Assembly: GCA_020852955.1 (NCBI GenBank)
Contig: JADYZW010000012.1
Location: forward strand, 1 to 52,677
Direction of reading: 5' to 3'
Length of the DNA stretch: 52,677 nucleotides
Source: Deltaproteobacteria bacterium
Lineage (GTDB): Bacteria; Desulfobacterota; Binatia; UTPRO1
This document shows positions 1 to 8,742 of the stretch, piece after piece. The translations under genes and the position numbers were made by a program. Numbering within the stretch: the stretch's first letter is position 1; the number at the start of each line of letters is the position of its first letter. The notes under the pieces were generated by a model, which was given only the letters and a program-made list of their open reading frames with translations, searched no databases and was not told the origin of the DNA.

Positions 1-2
1 AG

Positions 3-89
3 CCCTTCAAGTGGACGAAGACTGCCGACGAGATCCTCGAGAAGATGCGGCGCTTCGGTATCCGCACGCAGCAAGTGCACGGCCAGTAA
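3..89 (+). CDS. C-terminal fragment of a probable IS630-family transposase
   Basis: The window opens inside a reading frame that gives 28 residues (beginning PFKWTKTADEIL) and a TAA stop. The pattern P-F-x-W-T-K-T-A-D-E-I near a C terminus resembles the end of IS630-type transposases, where an aromatic/WTKTADEI segment precedes the last 15 to 20 residues. The catalytic DDE residues lie outside the window, so neither completeness nor activity can be judged. Two CTAG tetramers follow at 101-104 and 124-127; IS630 elements insert at TA dinucleotides, so one could be an element boundary. No second end is visible. The family call rests on a short motif. Confidence 0.5.
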   Translation, partial: PFKWTKTADEILEKMRRFGIRTQQVHGQ

Positions 90-263
90 CCGGACTTTTG
101 CTAGGAATCACGAATCCAGGGGACTAGAGCCCGGCCGCGCAGCGGACCGAGCGTCTCCAGAGACCACAACGCATCGCGCATGCCGCCGGCGCGCGACCGC
201 GCGACGCGCACAATCGCAGGCGGCAGCCCAAACCCGGCGTGCTAGCTTGGTCGCGCCCCCCCG
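90..263. other. Non-coding gap after the transposase tail
   Basis: This 174-bp stretch lies between the transposase-like tail and the GAF protein gene. It contains CTAG at 101-104 and 124-127, possible IS630 end or target sites. The part next to the downstream gene is GC-rich, and I see no clear sigma-70 promoter or Shine-Dalgarno sequence. The element's terminal inverted repeat cannot be defined without the sequence to the left. Confidence 0.35.
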
Positions 264-2042
264 ATGGCGACGGCTCCGACAGGACTCAGCCGGATCGTCC
301 GCGATCCCGCGCCCGCCGTTCCGGCACACACGCCGAGCGGCGCCATCGAAGCTCCGGCGCTCGCGGCAGTGGTTCGCATCGTCGAGTTGCAGCTCCGGCA
401 GGTTCCGCTCGACACGCTGACGGCGGACGCCCTTCCGGCGATGCTCGATCTCTTCGAAGCGCCGGCGGGCGCGCTGCTCCTTTACCGCCGCGAAGACGCG
501 GTCCTCACGCTCGCCGCCGCGCGCGGGCTCGCGGTCGCGGGCGCCGAGGCCCTCGGGGTGCTGCGCTGGGGTGACGAGGCAACCTCGGAGATGCCGCTCC
601 GAGCGCTCGTCGATCGTAAGATCTACGTTGTCGCCGCGCCCGCGGAAGATCCGTTCATCCGGCGCTTGATCGACACGCGCCAGCGCCGGCCGGTCTCGTC
701 GGTCGCCGCCGTTCCGCTCTATCGCTGGCACCTGCCGGTCGGCGTGCTGCTCGTCCTCGGCGGCGCCGCACCGCTCGCCTCCGAGGCCCTGCGCGCGCCC
801 GGCTTCGCCTATGCCGTTCTGGCGCTCGCGCTCTCGACCATGATGTGGGCGCGGGAGGAGCGCGGGGCGACGCCGCTTCCCGCCTCCGACGTGGCGCCAC
901 CGCCGCTCGAGTGCGCGCCATGGGTCGATCGCCGCGAGCGCGCGGAGGCCGCAGGCGAGCGCCGCACGACGAATGCCGCCGAGCGCGCCGAGGACCGCTC
1001 CGCGCTCGACACGATGCTGCGGGAGCTGCGCGGCGTCGTGGCGCGCATGGACGTGGAGCGCCGGGAGACGGCGCGCGAGCGGGACGCACTCACCGATCGC
1101 CTCGCGAGCTACGAACAGGAGCTCCTGCGCCTCGCCGCGCAGCTCACGACCACCGAGGCGGACCGCAACCTCCTCGCATCGCGACTCGCGTCGCTCGAGG
1201 AGCTGCTGGCGGCGAAGCGCTCGGCCGGCGCCGTCGACCAAGCGTCCCCGGTCGCCGCGGTCGCGGCGCCGGCGACGGCGCCCGCCGCGCCCGCGCCGCC
1301 GTCGGCCGTGGCGCCCGCGACGGGGCCGGAGCCCGCGCCGCCACGCGCCCCGCTGCCGGACTCGGGCGATCCGCCGGAACGCCACGTTCTCGAGGCCGAC
1401 CCGATCCTTCGCGACCGCATCCAGGCCGCGCTCGCAAGCGCGGTCCCCGTGGACCGCGGCGGCCTGGCGGTGGTGAACCTCGCGGGCTGCGACCGCGATC
1501 GCATCGACGGGATGATGGCGGCGAACAGACCCGGCATGCCGCTCGTCGGCTACGCGGCGGATGCCGAGCGCGGCCGCATCCTCGGTCCGCTCCGCTGCTT
1601 CGTGACCCCGCCGAGCGCCGCCGAGATCTCGGCCGTCGTCGAGGGCGCCGGCCGCGGCAACCGCCGCACGATCCTCCTCACCGAGGACATCGACGGCTTC
1701 ATGGAGGCGAAGGCGGCGCTCGTGAAGGCGGGGCATTCCGTCTCGATGGCGTGCGACGAGAAGCAGGCCCTCGATCTCCTCGCGATCCTGCGCCCCGACA
1801 CCGTCATGATCGACGTACGGAACGCCGGCCAACCCGCCGCCGAGTTCCTCGACGCGCTCGGCCCCGAGAGCGGCCGCGTGCTGACCATGATCGTCCACGG
1901 CGACCCGACCGGAGCCTCGCTCGGCCGTATCGCCGAGCAGATGCTGCGGCCGTCGGCCCTCGACGTGACCGAGCTCGCGAAGGTCTGCCGCAACGCCCTG
2001 CCCGACGCGAGGCGCACGAGCGCCGCGTCCGCGCGGCGCTGA
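264..2042 (+). CDS. GAF domain / coiled-coil / receiver-like signalling protein
   Basis: This is a predicted 592-residue cytoplasmic protein without a signal peptide or membrane segment. Residues about 55-195 look like a GAF sensor fold. Residues about 222-320 are Arg/Glu/Leu-rich and should form a coiled coil. About 325-375 is an Ala/Pro-rich linker. The C terminus holds two receiver-like alpha/beta units. The first (about 398-460) resembles only the second half of a REC domain. The second (about 468-560) starts RTILLTEDID and has an acidic residue in MID (Asp517) at the place of the phospho-acceptor. The usual acidic pair and lysine are not obvious, so it may be degenerate. The ATG has no good ribosome site. 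Its stop abuts the stop of the convergent MotB-like gene. A signalling or scaffold role is inference; no exact family was recognised. Confidence 0.7.
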   Translation: MATAPTGLSRIVRDPAPAVPAHTPSGAIEAPALAAVVRIVELQLRQVPLDTLTADALPAMLDLFEAPAGALLLYRREDAVLTLAAARGLAVAGAEALGVLRWGDEATSEMPLRALVDRKIYVVAAPAEDPFIRRLIDTRQRRPVSSVAAVPLYRWHLPVGVLLVLGGAAPLASEALRAPGFAYAVLALALSTMMWAREERGATPLPASDVAPPPLECAPWVDRRERAEAAGERRTTNAAERAEDRSALDTMLRELRGVVARMDVERRETARERDALTDRLASYEQELLRLAAQLTTTEADRNLLASRLASLEELLAAKRSAGAVDQASPVAAVAAPATAPAAPAPPSAVAPATGPEPAPPRAPLPDSGDPPERHVLEADPILRDRIQAALASAVPVDRGGLAVVNLAGCDRDRIDGMMAANRPGMPLVGYAADAERGRILGPLRCFVTPPSAAEISAVVEGAGRGNRRTILLTEDIDGFMEAKAALVKAGHSVSMACDEKQALDLLAILRPDTVMIDVRNAGQPAAEFLDALGPESGRVLTMIVHGDPTGASLGRIAEQMLRPSALDVTELAKVCRNALPDARRTSAASARR

Positions 2043-2918
2043 TCAGGGCGCCGCGTCCCGCCCGGGAACGAGGCGCAGCTCCACGCGGCGGTTGCGCGCC
2101 CGGCCGTCGGCGGCCGCGTTCGGCGCCACCGGACGCGCGTCGCCGTAGCCGGCCGCGAAGACGCGGCTCGTGAGCGTCGCATCGTCCGCGGCCAGCGCGT
2201 GCGCCACGCGCGCGGCTCGCGCGAGCGAGAGGTCGAGGTTCGAGCGGAACGGTCCCGCATGCAACGGTCGGTCGTCGGTGTGCCCCGAAACCTCCACGAC
2301 GAGATCCGGACGCGCCGCCACGAGCGCACGCACCGCGTCCAGCACCGCGCCGGCGTCGGGGAGGAGATCCGCGCTGCCGGAAGCGAAGCCGATCGTGTCG
2401 CTGATCGAGAGGATGACCCCGCCGCCCTTGACGGCGACGCGCACTGCCTCCTCGAGCCCCTCCGCGGCGACGAAGGCCTCGAGCTCGGTCGCGAGCGAGC
2501 GAGCCGGCGCCGACGCCGACGCGGCGACCGTCCCGGAGACATCGCCGGCCGGAACGGCCCCTGCCGTCGGGGCCGCGCCACGCGCGCCGGGGCCGGTGGC
2601 GGCCGGGAGCGCCGCCGACCGAGTCGGCGAGGCGAGCCCGGCGACTGCGGGCGGCTCGTCGAGGCGCGCCAGGGAGAGCGCGTCCGGACCGCGACGCGGC
2701 GGCGCCTGGACGTCGGACGCGGCGCGCGCGGCCGATCCCACCGCCCCGGACGACGCGCGCGGCGGCGCGAGCGGCGCGGCGCCGGCTCCGAGTGCCGCCG
2801 CCACCAGCACGAAGGCGAAGAGCTGCATCACGAGGTCACTGAACGTGACGAGCCAGCCATTCGAGTCCTCCTCGAGGAAGGACGCGCCGACGCCCGGCGA
2901 ACGGGGGTCAGGCCGCAC
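2043..2918 (-). CDS. MotB/OmpA-like stator protein
   Basis: The 291-residue protein has one N-terminal membrane helix (about 24-46) containing Asp28 in the motif TFSDLVMQLFAF, matching the proton-binding Asp of MotB. A long Ala/Pro-rich periplasmic linker follows, then an OmpA-like peptidoglycan-binding domain (about 160-285) with the typical VSGHTDDRP and NLDLSLARA segments. It would anchor a proton-driven stator to the cell wall. It starts at a GTG and overlaps the upstream MotA-like gene by 11 bp, implying translational coupling and a shared complex. No flagellar, Tol, Exb or gliding genes are in view, so the machine it drives is unknown. Confidence 0.85.
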   Translation of the reverse strand: MRPDPRSPGVGASFLEEDSNGWLVTFSDLVMQLFAFVLVAAALGAGAAPLAPPRASSGAVGSAARAASDVQAPPRRGPDALSLARLDEPPAVAGLASPTRSAALPAATGPGARGAAPTAGAVPAGDVSGTVAASASAPARSLATELEAFVAAEGLEEAVRVAVKGGGVILSISDTIGFASGSADLLPDAGAVLDAVRALVAARPDLVVEVSGHTDDRPLHAGPFRSNLDLSLARAARVAHALAADDATLTSRVFAAGYGDARPVAPNAAADGRARNRRVELRLVPGRDAAP

Positions 2919-3711
2919 GGTCGGCGAGGGTCAGGGCGGCGGCGGAGGTCGCGCCCCGGGTCGGAAGTCCGAACGCCCCGCGCAGCATATGCTCGACGCG
3001 GGTCGGGTATTCCTTGCGCTGCACCATCAGGGCGCCGTCGGCGATCATCTGCATCGTCGCGTGGCGGCGCTCGAGGTGCGCGTGCAGCTTGGTCGCGAGC
3101 GGCAGCACGACGACGTTCGCGAGCACGGCGCCGTAGAGCGTCGTCGTGACCGCGATCCCGAGGCCCGGTCCGACGGCCGCGAGGTTCGTCGCGGCGCCGA
3201 GGTTGCGCAACAGGTGCGCGAGCCCGATCAACGTCCCGATCAGTCCGAAGGCGGGAAAGAGCTTCCCGAGCAGCTGCACGACCTGGCGCGCGGCCTCCCC
3301 CTCCGTCGATGCCCGCCGCAGTTCGCCCGCGAGCGCGGCCGCGAGCTCCTCGTCGTCACGCCCCTCGGTCACGAGCATGACCGCCGTGCGCAGGAACGGA
3401 TCGTCCGCCTGCGCCGCCGCGCGCTCGAGCGCCGGCGTCCCCTCCAGGCGATGGATGCGCGCGTAGCGCTTGAGCGCCGCGACGACCTCGTCGGGATCTC
3501 CGGGCTCCTCGAGCGCCGCGTGCACGAGCCGCCACGCGCGCCCGATGCGCTCGCGGGAGAACGTCATCGCCGTCACCCCCAGACCGCCCCCGATGGTGAT
3601 CGCGAGCGCCGTCGCATCGAGCAGCCCGACCCCCCCCGCCGCCATCGTGAAGACCGCCGCCCCGACCAACGAGGCCCCCTGCCGTCCACGGAGCCACGAT
3701 CCATTCGCCAT
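2908..3711 (-). CDS. MotA/TolQ/ExbB-family stator channel protein
   Basis: The protein is about 267 residues from the ATG at 3711 (MANGSW); the frame is open 39 codons further upstream, but that extension looks like leader sequence. Two hydrophobic segments lie near the N terminus (about 11-28 and 32-50). A large charged cytoplasmic loop follows, and then the conserved pair of helices near the C terminus with the GTLIGLAHLL motif, typical of MotA. With the overlapping MotB-like partner it should form an ion channel that converts proton flow to torque or force. The pair is an orphan here. Possible uses include flagellar rotation encoded elsewhere, surface motility or envelope energisation. Confidence 0.82.
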   Translation of the reverse strand: MANGSWLRGRQGASLVGAAVFTMAAGGVGLLDATALAITIGGGLGVTAMTFSRERIGRAWRLVHAALEEPGDPDEVVAALKRYARIHRLEGTPALERAAAQADDPFLRTAVMLVTEGRDDEELAAALAGELRRASTEGEAARQVVQLLGKLFPAFGLIGTLIGLAHLLRNLGAATNLAAVGPGLGIAVTTTLYGAVLANVVVLPLATKLHAHLERRHATMQMIADGALMVQRKEYPTRVEHMLRGAFGLPTRGATSAAALTLADRAA

Positions 3712-3868
3712 GTCCCGGAGAGCAGGTTCGATGCCAGCGGAGAACCCGGCGACCGAACCGCGTCCCGCGGCCGGGACGGGAAGAAACGTCCGACCGGCGG
3801 CGGCCGTTTCTGCCGCATGCGGGACCACCGCGAGCGCGGCGCCCTCGGGTCGAACCTCCGAGCCCTCG

Positions 3869-4537
3869 CTAACCGCCGGGGCCCCTCCCCCCGGCCGCCC
3901 GGGTCCGCGGCGGATCCTCCTCGGGAAGGTAGATCGGCGTCTGGTTTGCCGGGTAGCGGCCCTCGATCCCCTGATAGAACGCGCGGATGACGTCCATGTC
4001 GGCGCGTACGTCGCCCGTCGGGTGGACGACGGTGCCGATCCCCCCGGCCTTGCGGGTGTAGTCGAGGAAGGTGCAGAGGATCGGCACGCCGGCGCCGCGC
4101 GCGATGTGGTAGAAACCCGACTTCCAGTGCGCCGCCTTGTGGCGCGTCGCCGACGGCGGGATCACTAGGAAGAGCCGCTCGCTGCCGGCGAAGCACTCGA
4201 CCACCTGGGCCACCATGTTGGTCCGGGCGCTCCGGTCGACCGGGATGCCGCCGAGCCATCGCATGAACCCGCCGAAGGGCGCGCGGAAGATCTGACGCTT
4301 GCCGAGCCAGGACGGCCGTACGCCGAGCCGATAGGCGACGGCCAGCATGAACGGCATGTCCCAGTTCGTCGTGTGCGGGTACGCGATCGCGACCGCCTTG
4401 ATGCCGGGCGGCAGCGCTCCCTCGACCTTCCACCCGAAGAACCAGAGCCAGGCGCGTGCCAGCGCGCGCGCGAGCGGACCCGCGGCGGGCGAGGTCGTGA
4501 CGAGCGGGGGGGGCGAGGCGGCTGGGGGCATCGTCAT
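3869..4537 (-). CDS. PlsC-like lysophospholipid acyltransferase
   Basis: The 222-residue protein belongs to the 1-acyl-glycerol-3-phosphate acyltransferase superfamily. The catalytic H-x4-D block is present (His55 and Asp60 in PHTTNWD), and the GGIPVDRS segment matches block II. Block III, normally PEGTR, reads PSATR (128-132), so the usual Glu-Gly pair is lost. The rest of that region (WKSGFYHIA) is characteristic of small bacterial glycerolipid acyltransferases. A hydrophobic stretch near residue 30 suggests membrane association. Its ATG overlaps the recQ stop (ATGA), so it is translated after recQ. The family is secure; the substrate is not. Confidence 0.85.
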   Translation of the reverse strand: MTMPPAASPPPLVTTSPAAGPLARALARAWLWFFGWKVEGALPPGIKAVAIAYPHTTNWDMPFMLAVAYRLGVRPSWLGKRQIFRAPFGGFMRWLGGIPVDRSARTNMVAQVVECFAGSERLFLVIPPSATRHKAAHWKSGFYHIARGAGVPILCTFLDYTRKAGGIGTVVHPTGDVRADMDVIRAFYQGIEGRYPANQTPIYLPEEDPPRTRAAGGRGPGG

Positions 4538-6159
4538 GACTGAGCATCTCCCTCTCGGATGGCTTGCAGGAACGCCGCCCCGTAGCGCGCGAGCTTCGCG
4601 GGCCCGACGCCCGACACGGCGCGCATGCCGACCTCGTCGGTCGGACGAATCGCCGCCATGCGCGCGAGAACCGCGTCACTGAAGACGATGTACGCGGGAA
4701 CACCCTCCGCGTCGGCGAGCGAGCGGCGGAGCACGCGCAAGCGCTCGAACAACGCCGCATCGGCATCCGCGGGCCGCGCGCCCGCCGCGGCCTGCGCCGC
4801 GCCGGCGCCGGCGCGCTTCGCCTGTCCGGTCGCGCGCGCCGCGAGGAGCACGTCGCCGAGCGACTCGCCGCGACAGCGATCGCACGATTCGCCGCACGGC
4901 GAGATCGTCTCGTCGAAGGTGGCCACCAGGCGCTGGTGGCGGCAGCCGGGCGCATCGGCGAGCGCGAACATCGCCTTGGTCTTCGCGCGCGCGGCGTTCC
5001 GCACGGTCGCGTCCTCGATCGTGCTCTGCAGCCGCTCGTGCGCGATGACGTCCGCCCACGAGTACAGCAGGATGCAGTCGCTCGCGCATCCGTCGCGGCC
5101 GGCCCGACCGATTTCCTGCGTGTAGCTCTCGATCGAACGCGGCATCTCCCGGTGGATGACGTAACGCACGTTCGACTTGTCGATGCCCATGCCGAACGCG
5201 ATCGTCGCGACCACGACGTCCACCGCGTCCCTGGCGAACGCATCCTGGTGACGCGCGCGCGCGTCCTCGTCGAGCCCGGCATGGTAGGGTAGCGCGCGCA
5301 CGCCGTTCGCGGCGAGAAACGCCGCGAGGGCGTCGACATTCTTCCGACTCAACGCATAGATGATGCCGCTCTCGCCGCGCCGTCCCCGCACGTAGCCGAG
5401 CAGATCCTGCCGCGAGCCGCGCCCGTCGCCCTTCTTGTGCGCCCAGAGCCGGAGGTTCGCGCGGAAGAACGAGCCCTTGAAGCCGTCGGGCTTCACCATG
5501 CCGAGCTGCCGGATGATGTCGCCGGCCACCCGGCGCGTCGCCGTCGCCGTCAGCGCCAGCACCGGCACCCCACCGAGTTCCTGCTTCAAACCGCACAGGC
5601 GCCGATAGGCCGGTCGGAAGTCGTGCCCCCACTCCGAGATGCAGTGCGCTTCGTCCACGACCACGAGCGAAACCGGCATCCGCGCGAGCATCGTCCGGAG
5701 GCTGCCCTCGAGCCCTTCGGGGGCGACGTACACGAGCTCGTACTCGCCGGCGCGCAGCCTCTGGAGACGCTCGCGTCGGGTCTCGTAGTCGATCGACGAG
5801 TTCAGGACGGTCGCGCGGAAGCCGTACCGCGCGAGCGCATCGACCTGATCCTTCATCAACGAGATGAGCGGGCTCACCACGAGCACCGTGCCGGGCAGCA
5901 TACGGGCCGGGATCTGGAAGGTCAGGGACTTTCCGGCGCCGGTCGGCATGACGCCGATGCAGTCGCGGCCGCCGACGACGGTCGCGATGATCTTCTCCTG
6001 ACCGGGACGGAAGTCCTCGTAGCCGAAAACGCCGCGCAGGACTTCACGCGGATCCAACAGCGACGCTTGCCGGTGCGACTCGATCGCGGTCGTATAGAGG
6101 CATTGCGCGCGCGGCGCAACGCGGATAGTACCCCTCGGATTCTCGACGCCACCCCGCAT
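4534..6159 (-). CDS. recQ: ATP-dependent DNA helicase RecQ
   Basis: This is an SF2 3'-5' helicase acting in recombination and replication-fork repair. Walker A is MPTGAGKS (71-78), the DEAH box is at 169-172 (VVDEAHCISEWGHDFRP), and motif VI is in QEIGRAGRDG (about 348-357). A zinc-binding module follows with Cys406, 422, 426 and 429. After it comes only an Ala-rich linker of about 40 residues and then an HRDC domain (about 468-535) with AVSGVGPAKLARYG. The RQC winged helix seems to be missing. The first 34 residues look unlike RecQ, and the ATG at 6159 leaves 17 bp to the divergent FKBP gene. The real start may be further in, for example the TTG near 6057. Confidence 0.93.
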   Translation of the reverse strand: MRGGVENPRGTIRVAPRAQCLYTTAIESHRQASLLDPREVLRGVFGYEDFRPGQEKIIATVVGGRDCIGVMPTGAGKSLTFQIPARMLPGTVLVVSPLISLMKDQVDALARYGFRATVLNSSIDYETRRERLQRLRAGEYELVYVAPEGLEGSLRTMLARMPVSLVVVDEAHCISEWGHDFRPAYRRLCGLKQELGGVPVLALTATATRRVAGDIIRQLGMVKPDGFKGSFFRANLRLWAHKKGDGRGSRQDLLGYVRGRRGESGIIYALSRKNVDALAAFLAANGVRALPYHAGLDEDARARHQDAFARDAVDVVVATIAFGMGIDKSNVRYVIHREMPRSIESYTQEIGRAGRDGCASDCILLYSWADVIAHERLQSTIEDATVRNAARAKTKAMFALADAPGCRHQRLVATFDETISPCGESCDRCRGESLGDVLLAARATGQAKRAGAGAAQAAAGARPADADAALFERLRVLRRSLADAEGVPAYIVFSDAVLARMAAIRPTDEVGMRAVSGVGPAKLARYGAAFLQAIREGDAQS

Positions 6160-6163
6160 TTCG

Positions 6164-6170
6164 AAAGGAG
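6164..6170 (+). promoter_or_regulatory. Shine-Dalgarno site of the FKBP gene
   Basis: The sequence AAAGGAG lies six bases before the ATG at 6177 and fixes that start. It falls just outside the longest recQ frame on the other strand. Confidence 0.7.
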
Positions 6171-6176
6171 TCCCCG

Positions 6177-6866
6177 ATGTTGCGTGTTCGAACCGCGTTG
6201 CTGCTGTGTGCGGCGCTTGCGTGCGCGATCCCCACGATCGCCGCGGCCCAGGAACTGAAGACCGATGACGACAAGGGCTTCTACGCGCTCGGCTTCAACC
6301 TGAGCCAGCAGCTCTCGATGCTGAATCTCACGCCCGAAGAGTTCGCCACCGTCAAGGCGGGATTCGAGGACGGCGCGCTCAAGAAGGAGCCGAAAACCGA
6401 CGTCAAGGACAACTTCGCGAAGATGCAGCAGAAGCTCCGCGACCGCATCTCCGCGAACGCCACGGCGACCGCCGCGGCCGAGAAGAAGGTCGGCCTGGAG
6501 TACCGCGATAAGGCCGCCAAGGAGAAAGGCGCCACGAAGACGGCGTCGGGCATGGTCTTCCAGGAGATCAAGGCCGGCACCGGCGAGCAGCCGAAAGCGA
6601 CCGACAAGGTGAAGGTGCACTACACCGGCATGCTCACCGACGGCACCGTCTTCGACAGCTCCGTGCAGCGCAACCAGCCGGCCACGTTCCCCCTGAACGG
6701 CGTCATCAAGTGCTGGACCGAGGGTGTCCAGCTGATGAAGGTCGGCGGCAAAGCCAAGCTGATCTGCCCCTCCGACATCGCCTACGGCGACCAGGGTCGG
6801 CCGCCGCAGATCAAGCCCGGCGCGACCCTCGTGTTCGACGTCGAGCTCCTCGAGATCGTGAAGTAA
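6177..6866 (+). CDS. Secreted FKBP-type peptidyl-prolyl isomerase (FkpA/Mip type)
   Basis: The 229-residue protein has a clear signal peptide (hydrophobic 7-22, AAA-Q cleavage near 24/25). A charged helical FKBP_N dimerisation domain follows (about 27-115), then a C-terminal FKBP catalytic domain (about 120-229). The signature pieces KVHYTGML, DGTVFDSS and GVIKCWTEG are present, with DIAYGD in the flap. It should catalyse proline isomerisation and chaperone folding of exported proteins in the periplasm. The size matches the FkpA/Mip family. It is divergent from recQ and ends 8 bp before a strong hairpin. Confidence 0.93.
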   Translation: MLRVRTALLLCAALACAIPTIAAAQELKTDDDKGFYALGFNLSQQLSMLNLTPEEFATVKAGFEDGALKKEPKTDVKDNFAKMQQKLRDRISANATATAAAEKKVGLEYRDKAAKEKGATKTASGMVFQEIKAGTGEQPKATDKVKVHYTGMLTDGTVFDSSVQRNQPATFPLNGVIKCWTEGVQLMKVGGKAKLICPSDIAYGDQGRPPQIKPGATLVFDVELLEIVK

Positions 6867-6873
6867 GCGCGGC

Positions 6874-6905
6874 GCCCGCGTCCGGTCGCTCGTCCGGACG
6901 CGGGC
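6874..6905. terminator. Hairpin between convergent FKBP and histidine kinase genes
   Basis: A perfect 12-bp GC-rich stem (6874-6885 with 6894-6905) encloses the 8-base loop TCGCTCGT. It lies between two convergent stops, so it can serve both strands. There is no T run, so it would be an atypical intrinsic terminator. Confidence 0.6.
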
Positions 6906-6924
6906 GTTCGCGCGGCGCTGCGGC

Positions 6925-8742
6925 TCACGAGGCGAGACGATCCGCGGCGCGTTCGACCGGAAAGGTGACCACGAACACCGACCCCGCTCCCACGACGCTC
7001 TCGACCACGATCCCCCCGCCAAGCAGCTCCGCGAGGCGCCGGGCGATGTGCAGCCCGAGCCCCACACCGCCGAACGTGCGCGTCGAGGACGCGTCCACCT
7101 GCCGGAACATCTCGAAGATCATCGACAGGTGTTCGGTCGCGATGCCGATGCCGGTGTCGCGGACGGTGAAGCGCACGGAGCGGTCGATTCGCTGCGCGGT
7201 CACGTCGACGGTGCCCGCACTGGTGAACTTGAGGGCGTTTCCGACCAGATTCTTCAGGATCGTCTTCAGCTTCACGCGGTCGCTCACGATCGCCACCCGA
7301 TCTACGTCGTTCCGCCAGCGAAGCTGAACGCTCGGAGGCGTCAGCGCATCGAGCTCGTGCGCCAGCTCCGCGAAGAGCGGCTCGATCGCGACGGCGTCGA
7401 GCGTCAGGCTCTCGCGCCCGGCCTCGAGACGCCCCATATCGAGCGTCGCGCTCACGAGGTTCAGCAACTCGACGGACTGGGTCCGGATGCGTCCGAGGGT
7501 CTCGTCGAACGCGGGCTCGTCGATGAGGACGCTGCGGTCGGCCAGCATCTCCGTGTACCCCATGATGACGTTGATGGGCGTCCGAAGCTCGTGCGACATC
7601 GTCGCGACGAACTCCGACTTGAGGCGGTTCGCCGACTGGAGATCCGCGATCAAGCGGCGATTCTCCAGCGTCGTCGCCGCAACGTGTGCGATGCCGAGCG
7701 CGAGCCGACGCTGCCGGCTCGCGAAGGCGCCGCGACGTCCGACGTAGCCGACCGCGAGCACCCCGATGATCTGCTCGCCGCGGACGACGGGCGCGAAGAG
7801 CACGGAGGCCGCCGCGAGGCGGCGCAGCAGCGCGGCGGGGACCCACGATTGGTCGTCGGCGTCCCCGATCTCGATGAGCGCGCCCGGCTTCAGCGCCTGG
7901 AGCAGCGCCAGGCTCGTCGGCGGAAACTCGAGCTGCGCCAGCTCGGCCTTCACGTCCGGCGGGGAGCCGACGTTCGACGCGAGCCAGTACACGCAACGCT
8001 GTGGGTCGAACAGGTACAGGCTGCTCCAGTCGCAGCCGAGCGCGTCGCGCGTGAGGTCATTGACCTGGTCGAGCACGTCCGCTTGCCCGAGGTGCCGGCT
8101 CAGGGTCTCGCCGATTCGCGCGAGCGCCGCCGCGATCTCCGTCTCCTCCGTCTGGAGCGCAGCGTGGGTGAAGGCGTCGAAGCGATAGCGATCGAGAAAG
8201 AACGTCGCCCAGACCGAGGTCGTCGCGGCACCGAGCAGCACCGTCCCGGGAAACACCACGGCATCGGCGGTGACCAGGAAGGGCGCCGCCACCCCGAAGC
8301 TCGCGACCGCGCCAAAGGCGACCCCGACCTGGGCCGTCCACCCCCACGGACAGAGCACCGAGAGGAGGTTCAGCAGGCAGCCGAGAATGGTCGCGACGCG
8401 CTCCGCCTGCGCCCCCACCATCGCGTGATAGGCGCACACGCAGGCCATCTCGGCGGCGCCGATCCCGACCGCGATCGGCTCCGACCAGGCGTCGAAGCGT
8501 CGCAGGCGACCGAGAGCGACGCCGGCGATCGCGACACCGGCCTCCACGCCGTAGAGCAGCACGGCAAGCCGCATGCGCTCCGGGTAGTACACCGCCTCGA
8601 AGAACGTGCCGGCGCCCATGAACACGACGAAGAGGCTCATGGCGACCGCCAGACGTTGTCGCAGGACGGCGTTCGTCTCGGACCGGTAGGCGGCACGGGA
8701 AACGCGAGCATCGGACGCGGACTGGGCCACTCGCCGGTACAC
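6925..8742 (-). CDS. Membrane sensor histidine kinase with GAF domain
   Basis: The N-terminal third is hydrophobic, about six membrane helices. A GAF domain follows (DWSSLYLFDP through VLFAPVVRGEQIIGVLAVGY). Then come a HisKA dimerisation domain with the H-box SHELRTPINVIMGY and a HATPase domain with N-box LKTILKNLVGNALKF, G1 DTGIGI and G2 GVGLGLHIARRL. All catalytic motifs look intact. It should autophosphorylate in response to a membrane or small-molecule signal. No response regulator is adjacent, so it is an orphan. The start is uncertain: the frame is open to 8880 but would then overlap the divergent gene. A GTG at 8742 is chosen here, and an ATG at 8640 is possible. Confidence 0.88.
   Translation of the reverse strand: MYRRVAQSASDARVSRAAYRSETNAVLRQRLAVAMSLFVVFMGAGTFFEAVYYPERMRLAVLLYGVEAGVAIAGVALGRLRRFDAWSEPIAVGIGAAEMACVCAYHAMVGAQAERVATILGCLLNLLSVLCPWGWTAQVGVAFGAVASFGVAAPFLVTADAVVFPGTVLLGAATTSVWATFFLDRYRFDAFTHAALQTEETEIAAALARIGETLSRHLGQADVLDQVNDLTRDALGCDWSSLYLFDPQRCVYWLASNVGSPPDVKAELAQLEFPPTSLALLQALKPGALIEIGDADDQSWVPAALLRRLAAASVLFAPVVRGEQIIGVLAVGYVGRRGAFASRQRRLALGIAHVAATTLENRRLIADLQSANRLKSEFVATMSHELRTPINVIMGYTEMLADRSVLIDEPAFDETLGRIRTQSVELLNLVSATLDMGRLEAGRESLTLDAVAIEPLFAELAHELDALTPPSVQLRWRNDVDRVAIVSDRVKLKTILKNLVGNALKFTSAGTVDVTAQRIDRSVRFTVRDTGIGIATEHLSMIFEMFRQVDASSTRTFGGVGLGLHIARRLAELLGGGIVVESVVGAGSVFVVTFPVERAADRLAS

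Noticed and set aside
108..1898. Long minus-strand open frame (596 codons) opposite the GAF protein gene
   Set aside because: Arg/Gly/His-rich composition with no domain. It is the GC-rich antisense shadow of the plus-strand gene, which has recognisable domains.
2043..3711. MotA/MotB pair considered as a Zorya-type defence system
   Set aside because: No ZorC, ZorD or ZorE-like genes nearby, and the MotB-like protein has the normal OmpA domain.
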